A stretch of 64,000 nucleotides of DNA from Halomonas sp. S3-1-1 (lineage in GTDB: Bacteria; Pseudomonadota; Gammaproteobacteria; Pseudomonadales; Halomonadaceae): NCBI RefSeq assembly GCF_023757625.1, contig NZ_JALGBZ010000001.1, positions 62,001-126,000 on the forward strand, in the 5' to 3' direction. A program made the translations under genes and the position numbers. Shown here one piece after another: positions 1-7,018 of this stretch (position 1 is the first letter of the stretch; each line of letters starts with the position of its first letter). The notes below the pieces were generated by a model. It saw nothing but the letters and a program-made list of their open reading frames with translations, ran no database searches and was not told the origin of the DNA.

Positions 1-1
1 C

Positions 2-175
2 AAACAGCCCGGCGAGCTGCGGGTACGCATCGGCGAGCCGATCGAAACCGCTGGCCGCACCCCGGACGAGGTGCTCGTCGAGGTGGAGCGCTGGATCGAG
101 TCCACCCTCGAGGAAATTTCTGACGTGCCCCGCGGCGAACCCGTGGCCATGAGCGTCGCGCCTCGGGCTCGGTAA
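2..175 (+). CDS. plsC: C-terminal end of a probable 1-acyl-glycerol-3-phosphate acyltransferase (partial)
   Basis: Only the last 57 codons and a TAA stop are present; the gene starts upstream of the window. The segment opens with a strand reading VRIGEPIET, which resembles the late beta strand of PlsC-type acyltransferases (V-x-IG-x-PI), followed by an acidic amphipathic helix. PlsC acylates lysophosphatidate to phosphatidate at the inner membrane. The catalytic HX4D region is outside the window, so the call rests on the tail alone. It is convergent with fabB and shares the terminator at 312-345. Confidence 0.55.
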   Translation, partial: KQPGELRVRIGEPIETAGRTPDEVLVEVERWIESTLEEISDVPRGEPVAMSVAPRAR

Positions 176-196
176 ACGCCGGCGATGGGGGCGCGT

Positions 197-285
197 CGGA
201 TAGCCCGTCGCGAGGGCGCTGTGAATACTTCTCTGTACGCTACTTTCGCCTTCCCTGGCGAAAGACCCTCGCGACGGGCTACCCG
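197..285. repeat. Nested inverted-repeat element, possible dispersed intergenic repeat
   Basis: The outer arms at 197-216 and 266-285 are complementary over 20 bp with one mismatch. Inside them lies a second perfect hairpin with 8-bp arms at 243-250 and 257-264. The 26 bases between the outer left arm and the inner hairpin are single stranded. It sits in the convergent plsC-fabB gap, separate from the terminator. The nested layout resembles REP- or MITE-like intergenic repeats of gammaproteobacteria; no second copy was seen in this window. Confidence 0.6.
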
Positions 286-311
286 CCGCCTTACTCGCAA
301 GCTATCCCAAT

Positions 312-345
312 AAAAAAAACGGCGCCCGAGGGCGCCGTTTTTCAT
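312..345. terminator. Bidirectional rho-independent terminator between plsC and fabB
   Basis: A stem of about 10 bp (AACGGCGCCC with its complement) closes on a GA loop. It is flanked by an A-run on the left and a T-run on the right, so it can stop transcription from both plsC (+) and fabB (-). Confidence 0.85.
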
Positions 346-360
346 TACTGCGTATCACTA

Positions 361-1578
361 CTAGTCGGCGTAGCGCTGGAACACCAGACAGGCGTTGGTG
401 CCGCCAAAGCCGAAGCTGTTGGAGAGCGCCCGCTCGATGGTGACGTTATCGCGCCGCTGGGTGACGATGTCGAAGCCGTCGGCCTGCTCGTCGAGCTTGG
501 TGACGTTGGCGGAGGCGGCGACGAAGCCGTGCTGCATCATCAAAAGCGAGTAGATCGCTTCCTGCACGCCGGTCGCGCCCAGCGAGTGGCCGGTCAGCGA
601 CTTGGTCGAGCTCATCGCCGGCGTCGAGTCGCCGAAAACTTCGCGAATCGCTTTCAGCTCGGCGACATCGCCGACCGGCGTCGAGGTGCCGTGGGTATTG
701 ATGTAGTCGATATCGCCATCCACCGTGGCCATCGCTTGGCGCATGCAGCGCGTGGCGCCTTCACCGGAAGGGGCGACCATATCGACGCCGTCGGACGTGG
801 CGCCGTAGCCCACGACTTCACCGTAGATCTTCGCGCCGCGCGCCTTGGCGTGCTCGAGCTCCTCGAGCACCACCATGCCGCCGCCGCCGGCGATGACGAA
901 GCCGTCGCGGGTCTGGTCATAGGGCCGCGAGGCGGTTTCCGGGGTGTCGTTGTAGTGGGTCGAGAGTGCCCCCATGGCGTCGAACAGGCACGACAGCGTC
1001 CAGTGCTCCTCTTCACCGCCGCCGGCGAACACGACATCCTGCTTGCCCAGCTGGATCTGCTCCATGGCGCTGCCGATGCAGTGCGCCGAAGTCGCACAGG
1101 CCGAGGAGATCGAGTAGTTCACGCCCTTGATCTGAAAGGGCGTGGCCAGGCACGCGGAGACGGTGCTGCCCATGGTGCGGGTGACACGGTACGGCCCGAC
1201 GCGGCGCAGCCCCTTGTCGCGCAGCACATCGGCGGCTTCGACCTGGTTGGCGCTGGAGGCGCCGCCGGAGCCGGCGATCAGCCCGGTACGCTCGTTGGAG
1301 ACCTGCTCCGGCGTGAGCCCCGCGTCCTCGATGGCCTGCGCCATCGACACGTAGGCGTAGGCCGCGGCATCGCCCATGAAGCGCAGAAGCTTACGGTCGA
1401 TCAGCGCTTCGAGATCGATATGTACGCTTCCGGCCACGTGGCTACGAAAACCGCGCTCGGCATACTCCTCTTTAAAGCGAATGCCGCTGCGCCCGTTTTT
1501 TAGCGCGTCCAGAACCTGGTGCTGGTCATTGCCCAAACAAGATACGATGCCCAGGCCGGTGACTACCACTCGTCGCAT
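361..1578 (-). CDS. fabB: 3-oxoacyl-[acyl-carrier-protein] synthase I
   Basis: FabB condenses malonyl-ACP with acyl-ACP and is needed to elongate the cis-unsaturated intermediates made by FabA. The 405 residues match the usual length (406 in E. coli). The catalytic triad is visible: Cys161 in SSACATSAH, His296 in [11 protein letters not shown] and His331 in [10 protein letters not shown]. The ATG follows an AGGAGG ribosome-binding site at 1583-1588. The gene begins 12 bases after the fabA stop, giving the standard fabAB operon of gammaproteobacteria using anaerobic-type unsaturated fatty acid synthesis. Nothing unusual is seen. Confidence 0.97.
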   Translation of the reverse strand: MRRVVVTGLGIVSCLGNDQHQVLDALKNGRSGIRFKEEYAERGFRSHVAGSVHIDLEALIDRKLLRFMGDAAAYAYVSMAQAIEDAGLTPEQVSNERTGLIAGSGGASSANQVEAADVLRDKGLRRVGPYRVTRTMGSTVSACLATPFQIKGVNYSISSACATSAHCIGSAMEQIQLGKQDVVFAGGGEEEHWTLSCLFDAMGALSTHYNDTPETASRPYDQTRDGFVIAGGGGMVVLEELEHAKARGAKIYGEVVGYGATSDGVDMVAPSGEGATRCMRQAMATVDGDIDYINTHGTSTPVGDVAELKAIREVFGDSTPAMSSTKSLTGHSLGATGVQEAIYSLLMMQHGFVAASANVTKLDEQADGFDIVTQRRDNVTIERALSNSFGFGGTNACLVFQRYAD

Positions 1579-1590
1579 GGGAGCCTCCTG

Positions 1591-2106
1591 TTAAAAATTC
1601 GCAGTGGAGGTGAATAGGCCAACGCGCAAGTCGTTCGCCTGGTAGATGTCGCGTCCGTCCACGGACACCGTGCCATCGGCGATGCCGAGAATCAGCCTGC
1701 GCGTGATGACCCGCTTGATATTGATACGGTACGTGACCAGTTTCGCATCGGGCAGGATCTGCCCACTAAACTTCACTTCGCCGCAGCCCAGCGCCCGACC
1801 GCGCCCGGGATGACCCAGCCAGCCCAGATGAAAGCCGACCAGCTGCCACATGGCGTCGAGCCCCAGACAGCCCGGCATGACCGGATCACCCGGGAAGTGG
1901 CAGTCGAAAAACCAGAGATCCGGGGTGATGTCGAGCTCGGCGATCAGCTCGCCCTTGCCATGCTCACCGCCTTCTTCGTGAATGTGCGTGATGCGGTCGA
2001 GCATCAGCATGTTGGGTGCCGGCAACTGCGCATTGCCGGGGCCGAACAGCTCGCCGCGCGAGCACGCCAGCAGTTCTTCGCGATCAAAGGAATGTTGCTT
2101 GGTCAC
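1591..2106 (-). CDS. fabA: 3-hydroxydecanoyl-[ACP] dehydratase/isomerase
   Basis: FabA dehydrates 3-hydroxydecanoyl-ACP and isomerises trans-2- to cis-3-decenoyl-ACP, the branch point to unsaturated fatty acids. From the GTG at 2106 the protein has 171 residues (E. coli 172). The active-site pair falls at His70 ([10 protein letters not shown]) and Asp84 (GLDAMWQ), the same numbers as in E. coli. That agreement, plus a GGAA motif just upstream, favours this GTG over an in-frame ATG 45 bases earlier. The gene is first in fabA-fabB. Confidence 0.96.
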   Translation of the reverse strand: MTKQHSFDREELLACSRGELFGPGNAQLPAPNMLMLDRITHIHEEGGEHGKGELIAELDITPDLWFFDCHFPGDPVMPGCLGLDAMWQLVGFHLGWLGHPGRGRALGCGEVKFSGQILPDAKLVTYRINIKRVITRRLILGIADGTVSVDGRDIYQANDLRVGLFTSTANF

Positions 2107-2273
2107 TGAATCGTTCCGAGGTTCAAGGTGGACGTTGGCCGTCCGTCGCACCGGCGTTACGCGCCGGGGTCGCCACGAACGGCTGGCAAGGCCACGCCTA
2201 GTCTACTTCCGGAAACCGCTGAATGCACGCCATCGTCGATCTATCGTTGAGTTGGCGCGGGGTTAGCGCGCGC

Positions 2274-3680
2274 TCAAAGCGCCTTGAACGCCTCCAGTGC
2301 CCGCTGGCGCGCCGCCTTGTGATCGACGATCGGCTCGGGGTAGTCGAGCTTCGTCAGCATGTCGTTTGGCGGGGCGTGACGCGCCTTGGCGGGCAGCTCG
2401 GAAAGTTCCGGTAGCCACTCGGCGATGAACTCGCCGTCCGGGTCGAAGCGTGTGGATTGGGTGGTGGGGTTGAAGATACGAAAGTAGGGCGCGGCGTCGG
2501 TGCCGGTGGAGGCCGCCCACTGCCAGCCGCCGTTGTTGGAGCAGAACTCGCCATCCACCAGGTGTTCGAGGAAAAACCGCTCGCCCCGGCGCCAGTCAAT
2601 CAATAGATGCTTGCTCAGAAACATCGCGGTGACCATGCGCAGGCGGTTGTGCATCCAGCCGGTATTGACCAGTTGGCGCATGGCGGCATCGACGATCGGG
2701 TAGCCGGTGCGCCCTTCACACCAGGCCTTGAAGCCCTCGTCATCGTCACGCCACTCAAGCGCTTTGGTGTGTTCCTGAAACGGCTCGTGGCGCGACACCC
2801 GGGGGAAGCCGAAGGCCACGTGCTGGTAGAACTCGCGCCACACCAGCTCGTTGACCCAAGTGGTCAGGCCCTTGTCGCCGTCGGCGAGGTGGCCGCTGTT
2901 GTGGCTCATGACCGCCTGCATGCACTGACGGTACGACAGCACGCCGAGGGCGAGGTAGGGCGAGAGCTCGCTGGTGCCGGCGACGGCGGGGAAGTCGCGC
3001 TGCTCGTTGTAGCGCTTGGCGCGCTTTTGCAAAAAGCGCGCGAGCGCGTCGCTCGCCGCGTCTTCGCCGGCAGGCCATGCCTTCTGGTTCACCGGCGTTT
3101 GGTCGAGCTCGGGCAGCGCCGCAATGGCGTTGTTGCCAATCGAAAGTTCGGCCTGCTTTTTCGGCGCGTCCAGCACGTGCAGCTGCGAATCCTTTAAATG
3201 CTTGTGCCAAGCCTTCGAGAACGGTGTGAACACGCTGTAGTACTCGTTCTTGCCGGTCAACAGCGTGCCCGGCGCAAACGCGACGGCGTCGTGATAGCCG
3301 TGGGCGGGAATGCCTTCGTGCTTGAACGCCTCGAGCACCTGGGCGTCGCGGCGATGCTCGTTGAGCGGGTACTGGCGATTGAAGTGCAGCCGCTCGATAC
3401 CGTGCTCGCGCGCGATCTCCAAAAGCGCCTCGGCCGCTTGGTCGTAGCGGCCGATATCGCGGTGCAGAAGCGGAATGTTGAGTGCGTTCAGGCTCTCTTT
3501 CAGCGCGCGAACGCTTCTGTGCCAAAAGTCGATCTTGTTGGCGCCGTGGCCGTGTTCGCGCCACTGCTCGACGCTGCGCAAAAACACGGCCACCACCGGG
3601 CCCTTTTCGGCGGCGGCCGCTAGTGCCGAGTGATCGAAGGTGCGAAGGTCGGTTCGAAACCAGACAAGCTGAAGCGCCAT
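2274..3680 (-). CDS. phrB: Deoxyribodipyrimidine photo-lyase (class I)
   Basis: This enzyme uses blue or near-UV light and reduced FAD to split cyclobutane pyrimidine dimers. It has 468 residues (E. coli PhrB 472). The N-terminal antenna domain (about 3-130) starts with WFRTDLR. The FAD-binding helical domain (about 270-460) carries TGYPIVDAAMRQL (325-337), the MHNRLRM segment (343-349) and NNGGWQWAASTGTDA (382-396). The ATG follows a purine-rich GGGAGGGAG site. It lies downstream of the MerR-type gene on the same strand, but a terminator-like hairpin (3700-3728) separates them. Confidence 0.96.
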   Translation of the reverse strand: MALQLVWFRTDLRTFDHSALAAAAEKGPVVAVFLRSVEQWREHGHGANKIDFWHRSVRALKESLNALNIPLLHRDIGRYDQAAEALLEIAREHGIERLHFNRQYPLNEHRRDAQVLEAFKHEGIPAHGYHDAVAFAPGTLLTGKNEYYSVFTPFSKAWHKHLKDSQLHVLDAPKKQAELSIGNNAIAALPELDQTPVNQKAWPAGEDAASDALARFLQKRAKRYNEQRDFPAVAGTSELSPYLALGVLSYRQCMQAVMSHNSGHLADGDKGLTTWVNELVWREFYQHVAFGFPRVSRHEPFQEHTKALEWRDDDEGFKAWCEGRTGYPIVDAAMRQLVNTGWMHNRLRMVTAMFLSKHLLIDWRRGERFFLEHLVDGEFCSNNGGWQWAASTGTDAAPYFRIFNPTTQSTRFDPDGEFIAEWLPELSELPAKARHAPPNDMLTKLDYPEPIVDHKAARQRALEAFKAL

Positions 3681-3699
3681 GACTCCCTCCCTGGAGTGT

Positions 3700-3728
3700 C
3701 AAAAACGCCGGCGATAAGAAGCCGGCGT
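3700..3728 (-). terminator. Hairpin with T-run between the merR-like gene and phrB
   Basis: Arms ACGCCGGC (3705-3712) and GCCGGCGT (3721-3728) enclose an 8-base loop. Read on the minus strand the stem is followed by TTTTT, as in an intrinsic terminator. It ends only about 20 bases before the phrB start codon, so it could act as an attenuator of phrB as well as the end of the upstream transcript. Confidence 0.7.
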
Positions 3729-3775
3729 CGATAGAGTAGTGAACCCCTTAAATGAGTGAACCCGGCGCCGGCGCG

Positions 3776-4705
3776 TTACAGGATGCCGGATTCGCGCAGC
3801 AACGGGCGCAGCCGGGCGATCGCCTGGGGCAGGTCGTCGCCGAGCATGTGGACATCGCTGTCGCGCAGATCGGCATCGCGCTGGCGGGCGACTTCGCCGC
3901 ACACGCCAATCGGTACGCCAAGCGCCGTCGCGGCGCGCGGCAGTGCCTGGCGAATGAAGTCATCGCTTTCGCGCTGGCCGCTGGTCAGAAGCACCATCGA
4001 ACAGTGCAACCGTGCCACTGCCTGGGGCAGGTCCTCGAGCGCAAGCGAGTGGTCGAGAAGCTGGACACGGTAGCCCTGTTCGCTCGCCATCAGGGCCGTC
4101 ATCAACACCCACAGCGGGCCCGGGTCGTCGGGCATGGCATTGAGCAGAATCAGCGGGCCGCGGGTGGCCTGGTTGGCGTAGTGCAGGCGAATGCCAACCT
4201 GGCTGCGCAAAAACGCCTCCAGCGAGCGGCGCACCAGATCATCGGGTTCGATTGCCCACTTCGCTTCCAGCGTCGAGATTACCGGCTGCCACAGCTCGTT
4301 GACCGCAGTGCTCAGCGGATAGAGCGCCAGGCTCTGCTGATAGAGCGACTCGAGCTTGGTCAGGTCGATCGCCTCAATGGTGGCCAGAAGCTGCTGGCGT
4401 TGACTCGCCCAGTCGCCGGCGTCCGGCGCCGGGGCCTCGACGGTTTCCGGCTGGTCGAGCAGATCCGCCACCTGGCTGACCGGCACCCCGCGATTGAGCC
4501 ACTGCAAGATCCGCTCGATGCGGATGATGTCATCCTGGGCGTAAAGCCTGTGGCCCTTGGGCGTGCGCTGCGGGCAGATCAGTCCGTAGCGGCGCTCCCA
4601 GGCGCGCAGGGTGACCGAGTTCACCCCCGTCAATCGGGAAACTTCCCGAATCGGGTAAAGTGGCGTATCGGGTGGGTGGGTCGCCTTCTTGCTCATGGGC
4701 GCCAT
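3776..4705 (-). CDS. MerR-family regulator of CarH/LitR architecture, B12-ligand residues missing
   Basis: The N-terminus (about 16-85) is a MerR winged helix-turn-helix with the typical VTLRAWERRYGL and RTPKGHRLY segments. The remaining 220 residues match the layout of the CarH/LitR light-sensor domain: a four-helix bundle, then a Rossmann-like B12-binding fold. The E/D-x-H-x-x-G cobalt-ligand motif is not there; the equivalent stretch reads MPDDPGPLW (191-199). The W-x9-EH signature of the helical bundle is also degraded after Trp150. Location beside phrB and an FAD oxidoreductase suggests control of a photoprotection regulon, inferred from Pseudomonas and Thermus relatives. Translation could start at 4705 or at the ATG at 4696. 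Confidence 0.85.
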   Translation of the reverse strand: MAPMSKKATHPPDTPLYPIREVSRLTGVNSVTLRAWERRYGLICPQRTPKGHRLYAQDDIIRIERILQWLNRGVPVSQVADLLDQPETVEAPAPDAGDWASQRQQLLATIEAIDLTKLESLYQQSLALYPLSTAVNELWQPVISTLEAKWAIEPDDLVRRSLEAFLRSQVGIRLHYANQATRGPLILLNAMPDDPGPLWVLMTALMASEQGYRVQLLDHSLALEDLPQAVARLHCSMVLLTSGQRESDDFIRQALPRAATALGVPIGVCGEVARQRDADLRDSDVHMLGDDLPQAIARLRPLLRESGIL

Positions 4706-4820
4706 TGCCTCTTGGTTGCCTCGGGCCAGTGCCCCAGGGATCTTTCATGAATGGCGGCGGCGCGCAGCCATCATTACGCTGCTCGCCGTCTGGTATAACG
4801 TTCAAAGCTTTTTTTGGTAG

Positions 4821-4855
4821 CGTACTTTGTACAACTTTTTGACGTTGGGTACAAC
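4821..4855. promoter_or_regulatory. GTAC-rich operator-like sequence upstream of the merR-like gene
   Basis: Three GTAC cores lie at 4822-4825, 4829-4832 and 4849-4852; two belong to closely similar motifs, TTGTACAAC and GGTACAAC. They sit about 120-150 bases upstream of the merR-like start codon and resemble the TGTACA-type boxes described for LitR/PplR regulators. The 20-bp spacing does not match the published box exactly, so this is a candidate. Confidence 0.4.
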
Positions 4856-4871
4856 CTTGCGCAGGCTAACG

Positions 4872-5957
4872 TTATACGGCCGTTTGATTTTGGTAACTCT
4901 CTGGTAGCTCTAACAATGCATTTCCAAGCTCCCGCCCGGAGAGCCAGGCATCCTCGACGCGGCTGCCGCGAAAGCTTTCGCCACACAGGGCAAGGCCCTG
5001 TTCGCTGTACAAGTATGACTCGCTGCCGGGTGCGTTTGCCTGGGCGTAGCGCCAGCGGTGGGCGCCCAGCTCGACGATGTCTGGCAGCAGGAGGTTACGC
5101 GGCAGCAGCGAACGAAAGGCGGCGTAAAGCGCACAGGCGACTTCGTCCGCCGGGCGCTCGAGCATTTGCTCGCTCCAGTCGAGCTGGGCGAGCAGGCTAA
5201 GGCTTTCCGGCTGGTGCCCGCGGCCGGGCTTGGTGTGATTGCGCGATACCAGCCGAAGCGCCGGGTGACGCGCGTGCAGCGTGTCCCAGCGAGTAACGTT
5301 TTCGATTGGCGGCAGCGGCGTTTCAAATACCACGTAGCCGGCCCAGCAGCTTCGCTGGGCGCGCGCGCTGCACGCCCTGGCAAGCGTCAAATCCCACTCG
5401 CCCATCAGCGCCTCGGCCTGGGGCGGCGGGGCAGTGATCACGACCGTATCGAAGGCGCCAAGCGGCTGATGTTGATCGCCGCAAAGCGCCCAGTCGCGCT
5501 CGCCGCCGGTTAGCTTTGTCAGCGTCTGAACGCGGGTGTCGAAGCGGGTCTTTACGTGTTCAAAGCGAGTAAGGCGGTTGGTGAGTTCGCGGGTAATCGC
5601 GCTCATGCGTGGGGCGCCGGCGTAGCGGCGCTGGTCGTCGTCGAGCTTCGCCCAGCCGGCGTCGCTGACCTCGAAACTGGCGCCGGGCCAGCGGGCGACC
5701 ACGCCCTGGTTTTCGAGTGATTCGATCAACTGCGAAAACCGCGAGTCGCGCACGGTGAAACTCTGAGCGCCGAGATCCAGCGTGGCGGTGGGGCGGCGTT
5801 TGCTTGCCATGCGCCCGCCCGGGCCGCGTGCCTTATCGAATAGGGTCACGTGAATACCCTGTTCGGCCAGCGTTTGAGCGCAGGCGAGACCTGACATGCC
5901 GGCGCCGATTACGGCAACGCGTTCAGGGCGAGCAGCTCGGCGCGCTTTTTCGGGCAT
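4872..5957 (-). CDS. FAD-dependent oxidoreductase, renalase/amine-oxidase-like
   Basis: The 361-residue protein opens with an FAD/NAD-binding Rossmann motif VIGAGMSG (16-23), followed by the GPGGRM segment (45-50) of flavin amine oxidase and renalase-like proteins. The C-terminal part has a WRYA-Q motif and a closing LCGESFRGSRVEDAWLSG segment that contacts FAD in the family. The ATG at 5957 has AGGA upstream; longer in-frame starts would reach into the next gene and are unlikely. Genes of this type are often linked to photolyase and TIGR01777 genes under light-responsive MerR control. Its substrate cannot be told from sequence. Confidence 0.85.
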   Translation of the reverse strand: MPEKARRAARPERVAVIGAGMSGLACAQTLAEQGIHVTLFDKARGPGGRMASKRRPTATLDLGAQSFTVRDSRFSQLIESLENQGVVARWPGASFEVSDAGWAKLDDDQRRYAGAPRMSAITRELTNRLTRFEHVKTRFDTRVQTLTKLTGGERDWALCGDQHQPLGAFDTVVITAPPPQAEALMGEWDLTLARACSARAQRSCWAGYVVFETPLPPIENVTRWDTLHARHPALRLVSRNHTKPGRGHQPESLSLLAQLDWSEQMLERPADEVACALYAAFRSLLPRNLLLPDIVELGAHRWRYAQANAPGSESYLYSEQGLALCGESFRGSRVEDAWLSGRELGNALLELPESYQNQTAV

Positions 5958-5995
5958 AAGTCCTCGCGTGAATGGATGACACTCAATATACTTAT

Positions 5996-6028
5996 CGTAC
6001 CATTTTAGTACAGCATTTGTGCAACTAA
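5996..6028. promoter_or_regulatory. Three tandem 11-bp repeats, candidate CarH-type operator
   Basis: Units at 5996-6006, 6007-6017 and 6018-6028 read CGTACCATTTT, AGTACAGCATT and TGTGCAACTAA. Each has GTAC or GTGC at the same offset, so the cores repeat at exactly 11 bp, one helical turn. The array lies between the divergent FAD oxidoreductase (-) and TIGR01777 (+) genes and overlaps plausible minus-strand -35 hexamers. Head-to-tail 11-bp repeats are how the Thermus CarH tetramer binds DNA. Confidence 0.5.
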
Positions 6029-6055
6029 TCGCCTGCGGGCTGAAGGAGGTTCTCG

Positions 6056-6967
6056 ATGCGAATACTCGTAACCGGCGGCACGGGCTTTGTCGGCAAGCGT
6101 CTGTGTGAAAAGCTGATCGACGGTGGCCACCAGGTCGACGTCGTTTCACGCTCGCCCTCCCAAGCGGCTCGCGGGCTGCCCCGGGCGTGCAACACTGGAA
6201 AGAGCGCCATGGCGTTCATCGACACCCCGCCGGACGCCATCGTCAATCTGGCCGGCGAGCCGATTGCCGGTAAGCGCTGGAGCGATGCGCAGAAAAAACG
6301 TCTGATCAGCTCGCGGGTCGAGGCCACTACGGCGCTGGTCGAGTTCTGCAAGGCGCTGAAAAAAGCCGGCAAGCCGCTGCCTGCGGTGATGGTCAGCGGC
6401 TCGGCCATGGGGTATTACGGCGATCAGGGCCAGAAAAAGGTAGACGAAGAGACTCCGCCTCACCCCGAGTTCGCCCATCGACTGTGCGCCCAGTGGGAGG
6501 CCGCCGCCGAGCCCATCAAGGCGCTCGGCGTGCGGCTGGCGATTGTGCGCATCGGTTTGGTGCTCGGTGAAGGCGGCGGTACGCTCGCTAAAATGCTGCC
6601 GCCGTTCAAGCTGGGTCTGGGCGGGCGCTTTGGCGACGGGCGTCAGTTCATGCCCTGGGTGCACCGGGAAGACCTCGTCGAGGCGATCCTGTACCTGATC
6701 AACAAGTCCGGGCTAGAAGGGCCGTTCAACGCCGGCGCTCCGCACCCGGTCACCAATAGGGAGTTCACCCAAACCCTGGCGCGGCACCTCCACCGCCCGG
6801 CGATTTTCCCGGTGCCCGCCTTCGTGCTGAAAGCGGGGCTCGGAGAGATGTCGCGGCTCTTGCTCACCGGGGCCGATATGCGCCCGGAGCGCCTGCACGC
6901 GGCGGGCTTCAACTTCGGCTATCCGACCCTCGACAAGGCGCTTGACGACATTCTTGGCGACGACTGA
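6056..6967 (+). CDS. TIGR01777 family NAD(P)-binding epimerase-like protein
   Basis: The 303-residue protein has the extended short-chain dehydrogenase fold. The dinucleotide motif GGTGFVG lies at 7-13, the segment SGSAMGYYGD holds the catalytic-type tyrosine, and the C-terminal DUF1731 region is present. E. coli YfcH belongs to the same family; its reaction is unknown. A strong AAGGAGG site precedes the ATG. It is divergent from the FAD oxidoreductase across the 11-bp repeat array, which suggests shared regulation. It converges on rapA with a 51-base gap in which I see no terminator. Confidence 0.88.
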   Translation: MRILVTGGTGFVGKRLCEKLIDGGHQVDVVSRSPSQAARGLPRACNTGKSAMAFIDTPPDAIVNLAGEPIAGKRWSDAQKKRLISSRVEATTALVEFCKALKKAGKPLPAVMVSGSAMGYYGDQGQKKVDEETPPHPEFAHRLCAQWEAAAEPIKALGVRLAIVRIGLVLGEGGGTLAKMLPPFKLGLGGRFGDGRQFMPWVHREDLVEAILYLINKSGLEGPFNAGAPHPVTNREFTQTLARHLHRPAIFPVPAFVLKAGLGEMSRLLLTGADMRPERLHAAGFNFGYPTLDKALDDILGDD

Positions 6968-7018
6968 TCGACCTCACCTTCACTTTTCACTCCTTGCCTG
7001 TGGCGCCTGGCATCAACG

